Source: JAZNQN01 sp045656005
Lineage (GTDB): Bacteria > Bacillota > Clostridia > UMGS1883 > UMGS1540
Assembly (NCBI GenBank): GCA_045656005.1
Contig: JAZOQG010000011.1
Coordinates: forward strand, 1-61,384
Direction of reading: 5' to 3'
Length of the DNA stretch: 61,384 nucleotides
This document shows, piece after piece, positions 16,413 through 23,224 of this stretch (the stretch's first letter is position 1; each line of letters starts with the position of its first letter). The notes beneath the pieces were generated by a model. That model ran no database searches. It worked only from the letters and a program-made list of their open reading frames with translations, and had not been told where the DNA came from. A program made the position numbers and the translations under genes.

Positions 16413-16859
16413 CTAAATTAAGTTTGCGAGCATGTTTTTGAAAATAACAGCTCTTATAGTGTCGCATACATTTCTTGGAAACGGCAGAGATTTTGAAGAT
16501 ACTGCCGCCAGCATTATTTTAAGTTCGCGTTCTGTTATGTGACCGTACTCGTACATGTTTGAGGCTATTGCCTTTGCAGACTGAAAATCAAGTGTGTTTC
16601 CAATACTGTTTATAACGTGCATAATATATTCGTTTTCAGGAACGGATATGCGTGAAATTCTTACAAATCCGCCGCCGCCACGTCTGCTTTCAACAATGTA
16701 TCCGCGCTCCGTTGTAAAACGGGTTGAGATAACATAGTTTATCTGGGAGGGGACGCACCCGAAATATTGAGCCAAATCGTTTCTTCCTATTTCAACTTCT
16801 CCGCTTTCTTCTTCAAGTAGTTTTATTATAAATTTTTCTATTCCGTCACTTAGTTTCAT
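16413..16859 (-). CDS. ctsR: Transcriptional repressor CtsR
   Basis: The 148-residue heat-shock repressor has a winged helix N-terminus (LAQYFGCVPSQINYVISTRFT), the glycine-rich wing RRGGGGFVRI that senses temperature in this family, and the C-terminal domain with ITERELKIMLAAV. It represses its own operon by binding tandem AGTCAAA heptads; two such boxes flank the promoter. McsB/McsA/ClpC remove it on stress. Confidence 0.96.
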   Translation of the reverse strand: MKLSDGIEKFIIKLLEEESGEVEIGRNDLAQYFGCVPSQINYVISTRFTTERGYIVESRRGGGGFVRISRISVPENEYIMHVINSIGNTLDFQSAKAIASNMYEYGHITERELKIMLAAVSSKSLPFPRNVCDTIRAVIFKNMLANLI

Positions 16860-16895
16860 AATGACCTCCTTTTTACAAAATTAAATAAAATTGAC

Positions 16896-16912
16896 TTTGA
16901 CTTTCTTTGACT
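16896..16912 (-). promoter_or_regulatory. CtsR operator 1
   Basis: Minus-strand AGTCAAA-GAA-AGTCAAA, a perfect match to the tandem heptad with 3-bp spacing. It lies just downstream of the -10 box; an extra AGTCAA half-site adjoins it at 16891-16896. Confidence 0.9.
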
Positions 16913-16928
16913 TTAACTTTGTAACCAT

Positions 16929-16957
16929 AGTATAACACCTGTTTTTTCCTTTGTCAA
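16929..16957 (-). promoter_or_regulatory. Promoter of ctsR-mcsA-mcsB-clpC
   Basis: On the minus strand TTGACA (complement of 16952-16957), a 17-bp spacer and TATACT (complement of 16929-16934). Confidence 0.9.
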
Positions 16958-16974
16958 TACTTTTTTATAAAAAA

Positions 16975-16991
16975 ATTGACTTTCTTTGACT
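16975..16991 (-). promoter_or_regulatory. CtsR operator 2, upstream of the promoter
   Basis: Minus-strand AGTCAAA-GAA-AGTCAAT, the second tandem heptad. It is 18 bp upstream of the -35 box, so the promoter is bracketed by two CtsR sites. Confidence 0.8.
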
Positions 16992-17006
16992 TTTGTTTAA
17001 ATAATG

Positions 17007-17034
17007 AAAAAAGCTACAGTAAAATTACTGTAGC
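17007..17034 (-). terminator. Intrinsic terminator of the lipid kinase gene
   Basis: An 11-bp stem (17012-17022 with 17024-17034, very tight loop) contains the stop codon and, on the minus strand, runs into TTTTTT. Confidence 0.85.
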
Positions 17035-17969
17035 TCTAATAGTTCTTTTTGCTTTTTGGGGGCAAATTTCGGTAATACCAGCCTGAATGCATCAGGTATA
17101 ACCTCAAATTCTGTTTTGCCTGCATCAAAAATTTCTCCGTCAACGCATATGCGCATATCTCCGTTAAGTGGAGTTATTGTAGCTTTTTTTGCATTTTGCG
17201 AAGAAATTATATTTTGTATGTTTTTAAGTTTTGTGTGAGTACCCTTCATGTAAAAAGGGAGCAGGCTTATAAATTTAAGCCTTGAAATGTTTCTTATAAT
17301 ATTTATATTCATCACACCGTCCGAAACATTTGAAAGGGGATTGCTTTTTATTCCGCCCCCGCAATATGAACCGTTGGCAAGAGAGGTCAAAAGAAGTTTT
17401 CCATGATGTACGGCTTTTCCGTCAATCTCTATAAAAAGATTTGCACCTTTCTTTTTTATGAGCATAATGAGGATAGAAATAAAATATGCAAAGGACCCTC
17501 GCAGGAAAGTGTTTTTTTTAATGCGGGAAGTTTTGTACGCAACATTGCAGTCAAAACCGATGTTAAACATGTTGGCACAGTAACCCGATTTGTCAGAGGT
17601 TTTATACATTATTGCATCGCAAGTCATGGTTTCGCCCAGAAACTGTGCCTGAACGCTTTCAAAGTAACAACCTTTGAAATTTCGGCAAAAATCGTTGCCC
17701 GTGCCTATGGGCATAACACCTGCCTCGCTGCCTGATTTATTTATAACTGCATTTAAAACTTCCGAAAAAGTTCCGTCACCGCCACAGGCAATAAATCTTG
17801 CACTGCCCGCATATTCTTTAACAAAACGTGTGGCATCGCCCTGACATTTTGTAACGTAACATTCTGTCTCTTTTCCAAGTTGTTCAGCTGCAGAATAAAT
17901 GTCGCTTATTAATTTTTTGGTTTTTTTGCCTTTTCCTGCCGTGGGATTTATAACGAATACTGTTTTCAT
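17025..17969 (-). CDS. Diacylglycerol/lipid kinase family protein (DgkB/YegS type)
   Basis: This 314-residue soluble kinase begins MKTVFVINPTAGKGKK and has the phosphate-binding GGDGTFSEVLNA and GTGNDFCRNF motifs, then the C-terminal beta-sandwich lobe ending near VDGEIFDAG. Members phosphorylate diacylglycerol (lipid recycling from lipoteichoic acid synthesis) or related lipids or sphingoid bases. It has its own promoter and terminator and no operon partner, so the exact substrate is uncertain. Confidence 0.9.
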   Translation of the reverse strand: MKTVFVINPTAGKGKKTKKLISDIYSAAEQLGKETECYVTKCQGDATRFVKEYAGSARFIACGGDGTFSEVLNAVINKSGSEAGVMPIGTGNDFCRNFKGCYFESVQAQFLGETMTCDAIMYKTSDKSGYCANMFNIGFDCNVAYKTSRIKKNTFLRGSFAYFISILIMLIKKKGANLFIEIDGKAVHHGKLLLTSLANGSYCGGGIKSNPLSNVSDGVMNINIIRNISRLKFISLLPFYMKGTHTKLKNIQNIISSQNAKKATITPLNGDMRICVDGEIFDAGKTEFEVIPDAFRLVLPKFAPKKQKELLELQ

Positions 17970-18030
17970 AAAATCCTCCCTAGCTTTTCCTTATCCCTAT
18001 ATAAATCTAAAATAACGTCAATATGCTTAA

Positions 18031-18059
18031 ATTCTAGCATAATAGTGACAAAACGTCAA
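18031..18059 (-). promoter_or_regulatory. Promoter of the lipid kinase gene
   Basis: Minus-strand TTGACG (complement of 18054-18059), 17-bp spacer, TAGAAT (complement of 18031-18036). The string ACGTCAATA occurs twice here (at about 18014 and 18053), giving a second, weaker TTGACG closer to the gene. Confidence 0.6.
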
Positions 18060-18066
18060 TAATTTG

Positions 18067-18095
18067 TTGACAAAACAAAATTAAAATGGTATTAT
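18067..18095 (+). promoter_or_regulatory. Promoter of the serine hydrolase gene
   Basis: TTGACA (18067-18072), 17-bp spacer, TATTAT (18090-18095). It is divergent from the lipid kinase promoter, with the -35 boxes only 7 bp apart. Confidence 0.8.
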
Positions 18096-18118
18096 TTCGG
18101 TTGAAGGGAGTGTTTTTA

Positions 18119-19618
18119 ATGTTTGAAAAGGTAACCCCCGAAAGGGTGGGTGTTTCATCGGAACACGTTAAAAAATATATAGAGCTTTTGGAAAAAGCAA
18201 ATCTTTCAACACATAATGTGGTAATGATAAGACATGGTAAAATTTTTTATGAGGCTTACTGGAAGCCTTTTCATAAAGATTTTTTACATAGAATGTACTC
18301 TGTTTCAAAAAGTTTTGTGTCAATTGCGATAGGACTTTTGGCAGGAGACGGTCTTATAGACCTTGATGCACCCATGGTTTCATATATTGACGAGTCTTAT
18401 ATAAAAAACGCAAATAAATATGTAAAAAAGCAAACAATCCGTGATATGCTTATGATGTGTACGGGTTATCCAAAAGAACAGGTGGCATTTTTCCGCCGTA
18501 AACCTGAGGACAGACTTTTGGATTATTTCGACAGCTCATCTTCTGATGGTTATGTAGCGAGTTACCCTGGCTCGATTTTTTCTTATGACAGTCACGGCTC
18601 TTTTGTACTTGGCGCAATAGTGGAAATTGTTACGGGCAAAAAACTTATGGACTTTTTGAGAGAACGTATATTTGATAAAATCGGAGTTTCCAAAGAGGCT
18701 TATTGTCTTACATGCCCCGGCGGTCATTCATGGGGCGACAGTGCAGTTTTGTGTAAGGCACGCGACCTTGCAAAAATGTGTCAGTTTATGCTCCGGCAAG
18801 GTGAGTGGGAAGGCGAGCAGCTTCTTGATAAGAATTATGCAGAGAAAGCCACCTCAAATCTCGTTTCAACCGATCAGGTCGGTCACCTCATTCCAGGAGC
18901 TTATGGTTATGGTTATCAGTTCTGGAGAACAAGAAACAATAGCTTTTACTTCAATGGCATGGGCTCGCAGTATGGCATATGTATCCCCGATAAGGATATG
19001 ATATTTGTAGTAAATTCCGATAATCAGGGGCATCCAAGACCTGATATGGTAATTATCGACCGCTTTTTTGAAGAAATAGTTGAAAAAGCGAAGGATGAGC
19101 CATTGCCGGAAAATAAAGAAGCTTATGATGCAATATGTGAAATGGCAGAAAACCTTGAGCTTTTTTCGCTTAAAAATGAGATAACTCAAAATTTTTCAGA
19201 TAAAATAAACGGCAAAGAATATAGACTTGAAGAAAACCCGATGGGTATTACGAAAATGAAGTTTACATTTGAAAATAATGAAGGAAAGCTTGAATATACA
19301 AATGCACAGGGAGATAAAACTATTTATTTCGGAATAGGAAAAAATGTTTTCGGAAAATTTCCGCAGGAAGGGTATGCAGATGATGTTGCAACAAAGTTTG
19401 CACCCGGAAATTATTATGATTGTGCCGCATCCGCTTTCTGGAGTCACGAAGACTGCCTTACAATGCTTGTTCAGATTATTGATAAGTATTTCGGCAGACT
19501 TCATGTCCGCTTTGCGTTTAAAGAAAACGGCGAAAAAATAGTTTTGTTTATGGATAAGATAGCAGAAGATTTTCTTTCGGAATATGAAGGATATGCAGAA
19601 GGCATTGCTGTAAATTAA
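18119..19618 (+). CDS. Beta-lactamase-fold serine hydrolase
   Basis: Start set at ATG 18119 after GAAGGGAG, giving 499 residues. The PF00144 fold is recognisable: the nucleophile motif SxxK appears as MYSVSKSF (Ser about residue 64), the second motif region reads SYDSHGSFVLGAIVEIVTG, and a GMGSQYGICIPDKDM stretch matches the third. The tyrosine motif is YDS rather than the YSN or YAN of class C enzymes. There is no signal peptide, so it is cytoplasmic. A C-terminal extra domain (about 350-499) resembles those in esterase-like members. The likely activity is an esterase or D-amino peptidase; antibiotic hydrolysis is not implied. It is monocistronic with its own promoter and terminator. Confidence 0.88.
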   Translation: MFEKVTPERVGVSSEHVKKYIELLEKANLSTHNVVMIRHGKIFYEAYWKPFHKDFLHRMYSVSKSFVSIAIGLLAGDGLIDLDAPMVSYIDESYIKNANKYVKKQTIRDMLMMCTGYPKEQVAFFRRKPEDRLLDYFDSSSSDGYVASYPGSIFSYDSHGSFVLGAIVEIVTGKKLMDFLRERIFDKIGVSKEAYCLTCPGGHSWGDSAVLCKARDLAKMCQFMLRQGEWEGEQLLDKNYAEKATSNLVSTDQVGHLIPGAYGYGYQFWRTRNNSFYFNGMGSQYGICIPDKDMIFVVNSDNQGHPRPDMVIIDRFFEEIVEKAKDEPLPENKEAYDAICEMAENLELFSLKNEITQNFSDKINGKEYRLEENPMGITKMKFTFENNEGKLEYTNAQGDKTIYFGIGKNVFGKFPQEGYADDVATKFAPGNYYDCAASAFWSHEDCLTMLVQIIDKYFGRLHVRFAFKENGEKIVLFMDKIAEDFLSEYEGYAEGIAVN

Positions 19619-19625
19619 AATATAT

Positions 19626-19650
19626 GGGCTGTGATAAAAAATCACAGCCC
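19626..19650. terminator. Shared terminator of serine hydrolase and dinB
   Basis: A 10-bp stem (19626-19635 with 19641-19650) between convergent genes, T-rich on the plus-strand side; the dinB stop codon lies within it. Confidence 0.8.
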
Positions 19651-20817
19651 ATTATTATTTTTAGAAATAATCTTATCTCCATATTTGTGCTTAATATCAT
19701 CAATGCAGTTTTCAAGTTTTAAAAGTTTTTCAGTTTCTTCGGTGCTCTGAAAGAGAGAAGTTTGAATATGTGTGTCCGAATGAATCAGGTTTACCGCAGT
19801 AACGGTAACGGCTCTTATATCATTTTCCCATTTATATCTTGCTTCAAAAAGCTCTGCTGCAGCGCGTGCCAAAAGGGTGCTGCTTTGAGTGGGAGAATCG
19901 AGTGTGGTGCGAAATTCTCGTGATGAAAAAAGGCAGTCTTTTATGGTTACCGATACTCCGCACGCTAAAAGTGAGCGCCTTTTAAGTTTTGCTGAAATTT
20001 CTTCTGTAAGAAAATTTATGAGCCTTGTAACTTCCTCAGAGGATTTTAAGTCATGAGGGGTGGTGGCACCGTGCCCAACGCTTTTTACTTCCTCCTGGTT
20101 TTCCACAGAAACCACAGGAGATAAGTCGAGCCCGTTTGCATATTGCCACAAAACTTCTCCGTTTTTTCCGAGCCAGCTTTTAAGACATGTTATATCTGAA
20201 AGCGCAATGTCACCGATTGTGTTGATGTTGTGCTTTTTTAAAATATTGTTCGTAGCCCTTCCAACCCCAAGTAAATCAGATGCAGGGAGAGACCATATTT
20301 TTTTAAAATTATCTTTTGATATAACTGTCACGGCATCAGGTTTTTTCATATCTGATGCCAGTTTTGCAAAAATTTTGTTAAACGAAACTCCCACCGATAC
20401 AGTAAGCCCGGTTTCGCTTTTGACCTTTTTCCTTATTTTGTGTGCAATTTCTTCTCCGCTTCCGAAAAGTGATGTGCTTCCCGTTACATCAAGCCAACAT
20501 TCGTCAATTCCGAAAGGCTCTATCATATCCGTAAAAGAATAATAAATCTTTCTCACAATTTCTGAGTATCTGTAATATGAAGGAAAATCAGGCTCTACTA
20601 TTATAAGCTGGGGACATTTAGCCTTTGCCTGCCATATAACATCTCCTGTTTTTATGCCATATTTTTTAGCATTTTGATTTTTTGCAAGCACTATTCCGTG
20701 GCGGTTTGCACCTGAGCCGCAAACTGCAAGGCAGGAATTTTTAAGCTCAGGATTTTTAACACATTCAACGCTTGCATAAAAATTATTTAAATCGCTGTGA
20801 AGAATAATTCTTTCCAT
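19642..20817 (-). CDS. dinB: DNA polymerase IV (Y-family, DinB)
   Basis: The 391-residue translesion polymerase starts MERIILHSDLNNFYASVEC, the metal-binding palm motif (here DLNNFYASVE rather than DMDxFFASVE). It continues with GIDECWLDVTGS for the second acidic site, the thumb helix-hairpin-helix LLGVGRATNNILKKHNI, and a little-finger domain at about 240-350. A canonical C-terminal clamp-binding motif is not certain; QTSLFQ near the end fits the QxxLF pattern well. It copies past damaged DNA with low fidelity. It is divergent from an XRE/ImmA pair that could govern it. Confidence 0.95.
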   Translation of the reverse strand: MERIILHSDLNNFYASVECVKNPELKNSCLAVCGSGANRHGIVLAKNQNAKKYGIKTGDVIWQAKAKCPQLIIVEPDFPSYYRYSEIVRKIYYSFTDMIEPFGIDECWLDVTGSTSLFGSGEEIAHKIRKKVKSETGLTVSVGVSFNKIFAKLASDMKKPDAVTVISKDNFKKIWSLPASDLLGVGRATNNILKKHNINTIGDIALSDITCLKSWLGKNGEVLWQYANGLDLSPVVSVENQEEVKSVGHGATTPHDLKSSEEVTRLINFLTEEISAKLKRRSLLACGVSVTIKDCLFSSREFRTTLDSPTQSSTLLARAAAELFEARYKWENDIRAVTVTAVNLIHSDTHIQTSLFQSTEETEKLLKLENCIDDIKHKYGDKIISKNNNGL

Positions 20818-20843
20818 TTTTTTCAGTTTCCTTTAAAAAAGTG

Positions 20844-20872
20844 TTGACAAATTTAAAAAGTTATTGTAATAT
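20844..20872 (+). promoter_or_regulatory. Promoter of the XRE-ImmA operon
   Basis: TTGACA (20844-20849), 17-bp spacer, TAATAT (20867-20872), divergent from dinB. Confidence 0.8.
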
Positions 20873-20897
20873 AAAGGCGAAAGATACTTTCGTCTTT
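20873..20897. promoter_or_regulatory. Palindrome next to the XRE promoter, candidate operator
   Basis: AAAGGCGAAAG-ATA-CTTTCGTCTTT is an 11-bp inverted repeat with one G-T position and a perfect core CGAAAG-ATA-CTTTCG (20878-20892). It begins right after the -10 box, where repressor binding would block transcription. It is not a standard Gram-positive LexA box (GAAC-N4-GTTC). A 5' UTR hairpin is the alternative reading. Confidence 0.5.
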
Positions 20898-20958
20898 ATT
20901 AATTATAATGTAAATGTGTTGCGTTGTCAACAATAATTTTCAAAAGGAGAAATATGTT

Positions 20959-21354
20959 ATGAAATTTTGCGACAAGGTAAAAAATCTTCGTAAGGAGATT
21001 GGAATAAGTCAGGAACTGCTTGCAGAAAAAATCGGTGTTTCAAAGAGGACTGTACAAAATTATGAAACAGCTGATATGTATCCTAAAAGCCGCGAAATAT
21101 ATAAAAAACTGGCAGATACATTTTCTGTTGATGTAAATTATCTTCTTACTGAGGATGAAAAGTTTATTTCTGAGGCAAAAAACCGCTATGGCAGAAGTGG
21201 GGAAATTGATGCGAAGGAGCTTGTGGGAAGTATATCGGCACTTTTCTCGGGCGGTCAGCTTCCCGAGGAAGATAAGGATGCCGTAATGCGGGCAATCAGC
21301 GATGCTTACTGGACTGCGAAAGAAGAAAATAAGAAATACGCTTCAAGAAAATAA
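20959..21354 (+). CDS. XRE-family transcriptional regulator
   Basis: Start at ATG 20959 after AAAGGAG, giving 131 residues. A HTH_3 domain fills about residues 5-65 (LRKEIGISQELLAEKIGVS, then RTVQNYETADMYP), and a C-terminal tail of about 60 residues contains AKELVGSISALFSGG. The gene is followed 23 bp later by an ImmA/IrrE metallopeptidase. That pairing is known from ImmR-ImmA of ICEBs1 and DdrO-IrrE of Deinococcus, where the peptidase cleaves the repressor. It probably represses its own operon, perhaps through the palindrome at 20873-20897, and might act on divergent dinB (inference). Confidence 0.85.
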   Translation: MKFCDKVKNLRKEIGISQELLAEKIGVSKRTVQNYETADMYPKSREIYKKLADTFSVDVNYLLTEDEKFISEAKNRYGRSGEIDAKELVGSISALFSGGQLPEEDKDAVMRAISDAYWTAKEENKKYASRK

Positions 21355-21377
21355 GGGGAGCGGGAAGAAGGTTAAAT

Positions 21378-21887
21378 TTGAATTGCGAAAGAATTAAAAA
21401 AATGGCAGATGCCCTCGTTAAAAAAACAGGGAGCAGAAATCCTTTTGTTATAGCAGATGAAAATTCTATATTTATAAGATATATAAATGATTTTAAAACG
21501 CTTAAAGGTATGTACACGGTGATAAAAAGATGCCGTTTCATATTTATAAATGCAAATTTGCCCGAAGAAGTTCAGAGGGTTGTGTGTGCCCATGAAATAG
21601 GACATGATATGATTCACAGAGAAATGGCACAAATGGGTGCAATTTCAGAAACCTCGCTTTTTGATACAAAAAATTCATTTGAATTTGAGGCAAATGTGTT
21701 TGCTGCAGAACTTTTGATTGATGATAATATGATAGTTTCCATGGCAAAGGAAGGAATGAGTATAGGAAATATTGCATCAAGCCTTTCTCTCGATCCTGGA
21801 ATTGTCGAAATAAAATTTTTGTCTCTTGGAAGGCGCGGACATAAAATAGGAAAAACCCCATTTGGAGTCAAACAGGTTCTATCCTGA
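21378..21887 (+). CDS. ImmA/IrrE-family metallopeptidase
   Basis: The reading frame starts at TTG 21378 after GGAAGAAGG and encodes 169 residues. The zinc motif HEIGHDMIH (HExxH) lies near residue 75, with a downstream glutamate region NSFEFEANVFAAELLID supplying the third ligand, as usual for COG2856. ImmA/IrrE proteins cleave a partner XRE repressor when signalled; here the partner is the gene just upstream. There is no integrase, excisionase or conjugation gene nearby, so this pair does not belong to a visible mobile element. It slightly precedes the ComEC-like gene in the same direction. Confidence 0.88.
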   Translation: MNCERIKKMADALVKKTGSRNPFVIADENSIFIRYINDFKTLKGMYTVIKRCRFIFINANLPEEVQRVVCAHEIGHDMIHREMAQMGAISETSLFDTKNSFEFEANVFAAELLIDDNMIVSMAKEGMSIGNIASSLSLDPGIVEIKFLSLGRRGHKIGKTPFGVKQVLS

Positions 21888-21906
21888 TAATTTTAAGGGA
21901 GAAATT

Positions 21907-22788
21907 ATGAAGAGGAAGAAAAAACAAAAATTTTTATATGTACTTATAGCTGCACTCTTAATGTTTGCATCAACATATATTGCAAATTTTATCGAAGGTT
22001 TTGAAAAAGATAAAATGCAGTTTCCGAAAGATGGAGAACTTTATGTTCACTTTATGGACGTAGGGCAGGCAGACAGCATACTTGTAAATTTCCCAAACGG
22101 GGAAAATATGCTTATTGATGCAGGGAATAATATTGACGGGGAGAGAGTTTCAGCTTATATAAAAGAATATGGTATAGAAAAAATTGATTATCTTGTCGGA
22201 ACACACCCTCATGCTGACCATATTGGCGGAATGGATGATGTTTTAAGAAATTTTGACATAGGCAGAATATATATGCCGAAAGCCACTGCAAATACTGTTA
22301 CATATGAAGATGTCCTTGTCGAAATAAAGAATAAGGGTCTCAAAATAACAGAGGCTAAAGAAGGAGTAGTAATTTCTGACGGAGACGTAAAGTGTGAGAT
22401 TTTGTCACCCTGTCGCAATTTTTATGAGGAACTTAATGACTATTCAGCAGTTGTGCGTTTGACATATGGCGAAACCTCGTTTTTGTTTACAGGAGATGCA
22501 GAAGAAGGTGTTGAAAGAGAGCTTTTAAGAAAATATAATCTTAAATCTGATGTTCTAAAGGTTTCCCACCATGGTTCGAACACTTCTTCCTGCTCTGAAT
22601 TTATAAATAATGTAAAGCCTCAGTTTGCAATAATATCCGTAGGTACAGGAAATGATTACGGACATCCTTCAGAAAAGGTTATAAAAAGACTTCAGAAGGC
22701 AGGGTGCGAAATTTTCAGAACAGATACAGATGGCGATATAATTCTTAGAAGCGACGGCTTGGATGTTTACTATGAAGGGGTGAGATAA
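21907..22788 (+). CDS. ComEC/Rec2-like metallo-beta-lactamase-fold hydrolase, membrane-anchored
   Basis: Start at ATG 21907 after AAGGGAGAAA; 293 residues. A basic N-terminus and one membrane segment (FLYVLIAALLMFASTYIANF) anchor it outside the cell. The catalytic domain has HPHADHIGG (HxHxDH), a distal SVGTGNDYGHPS histidine and FTGDAEEG. It matches the isolated hydrolase domain of the DNA uptake protein ComEC, without its channel. Such stand-alone proteins are common in Clostridia, and a role in extracellular DNA or cyclic phosphate hydrolysis is plausible but unproven. A DUF3006 gene follows at once. Confidence 0.88.
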   Translation: MKRKKKQKFLYVLIAALLMFASTYIANFIEGFEKDKMQFPKDGELYVHFMDVGQADSILVNFPNGENMLIDAGNNIDGERVSAYIKEYGIEKIDYLVGTHPHADHIGGMDDVLRNFDIGRIYMPKATANTVTYEDVLVEIKNKGLKITEAKEGVVISDGDVKCEILSPCRNFYEELNDYSAVVRLTYGETSFLFTGDAEEGVERELLRKYNLKSDVLKVSHHGSNTSSCSEFINNVKPQFAIISVGTGNDYGHPSEKVIKRLQKAGCEIFRTDTDGDIILRSDGLDVYYEGVR

Positions 22789-22983
22789 ATGAATTTTGTT
22801 ATAGACAGATTTGAAGGAGAATGGGCAATACTTGAAGGAGAAAACAAAGAAATTTATAAATTTTCCGCATCTGCGCTTGAAGATTTTAAAGAAGGCGATG
22901 TTATTGCAATTTTAAAAGATGAGAATGAAATAAACAGAAGGAAAGATAGTATTAAAAGTCTATCTGATGAGCTTTTTGAGTAA
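22789..22983 (+). CDS. DUF3006 family protein
   Basis: The 64-residue protein begins directly at the base after the preceding stop codon. It starts MNFVIDRFEGEWAILEGE and has the beta-rich pattern with FKEGDVIAILKDE typical of DUF3006. Genes of this family commonly follow ComEC-like hydrolase genes, as here, and the two are probably translated together. Function unknown; a small SH3-like barrel is likely. Confidence 0.85.
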   Translation: MNFVIDRFEGEWAILEGENKEIYKFSASALEDFKEGDVIAILKDENEINRRKDSIKSLSDELFE

Positions 22984-23051
22984 AATCCCCCCTTTATTAA
23001 ATTTTAATATAAATTTTTTTAAAAAAATTTAATTTATTTCTACTTTGCCAC

Positions 23052-23080
23052 TTGAACTTTTATAAAAATTATGGTAAAAT
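23052..23080 (+). promoter_or_regulatory. Promoter of the carA-carB operon
   Basis: TTGAAC (23052-23057), 17-bp spacer, TAAAAT (23075-23080). It leaves a leader of about 138 nt before the carA start. Confidence 0.65.
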
Positions 23081-23106
23081 ATAATGAAATTTGTTAAAAA
23101 ACAAGT

Positions 23107-23197
23107 TTTAACGTAACAAAGGTGCATTGGCTTTCGGTCTTGTCGGTGCGTTAAACATAGATGGTGGGTTTTTGGCTCATCGCTTGAAAACAGACCG
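23107..23197 (+). promoter_or_regulatory. Possible structured leader of the carA operon
   Basis: The leader contains TTTAACG (23107-23113) complementary to CGTTAAA (23149-23155), and CGGTCT (23135-23140) complementary to AGACCG (23192-23197). The two helices interleave, so they would be mutually exclusive or form a pseudoknot, which is common in regulatory leaders. I see no PyrR consensus, T-box motif or clear intrinsic terminator, and I do not recognise a known riboswitch class. Confidence 0.35.
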
Positions 23198-23224
23198 TAA
23201 TATTTCAAAAAGGGGAGAATTGCT

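Noticed and set aside
18119..19618. Antibiotic resistance beta-lactamase
   Set aside because: No signal peptide, and the tyrosine motif YDS differs from true class C enzymes; a general serine hydrolase is the safer call.
21378..21887. XRE/ImmA pair as the control region of a prophage or ICEBs1-like element
   Set aside because: No integrase, excisionase, relaxase, replication or att-like repeats are visible in the flanking genes, which are ordinary chromosomal genes.
23012..23032. AT-only palindrome after the DUF3006 gene as a terminator
   Set aside because: The stem is purely A-T and too weak to call; sequence of this type is common in AT-rich spacers.
23084..23224. PyrR attenuator or T-box in the carA leader
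   Set aside because: No PyrR binding-loop consensus, no T-box GGTGG-type sequence and no terminator with a T-run were found.
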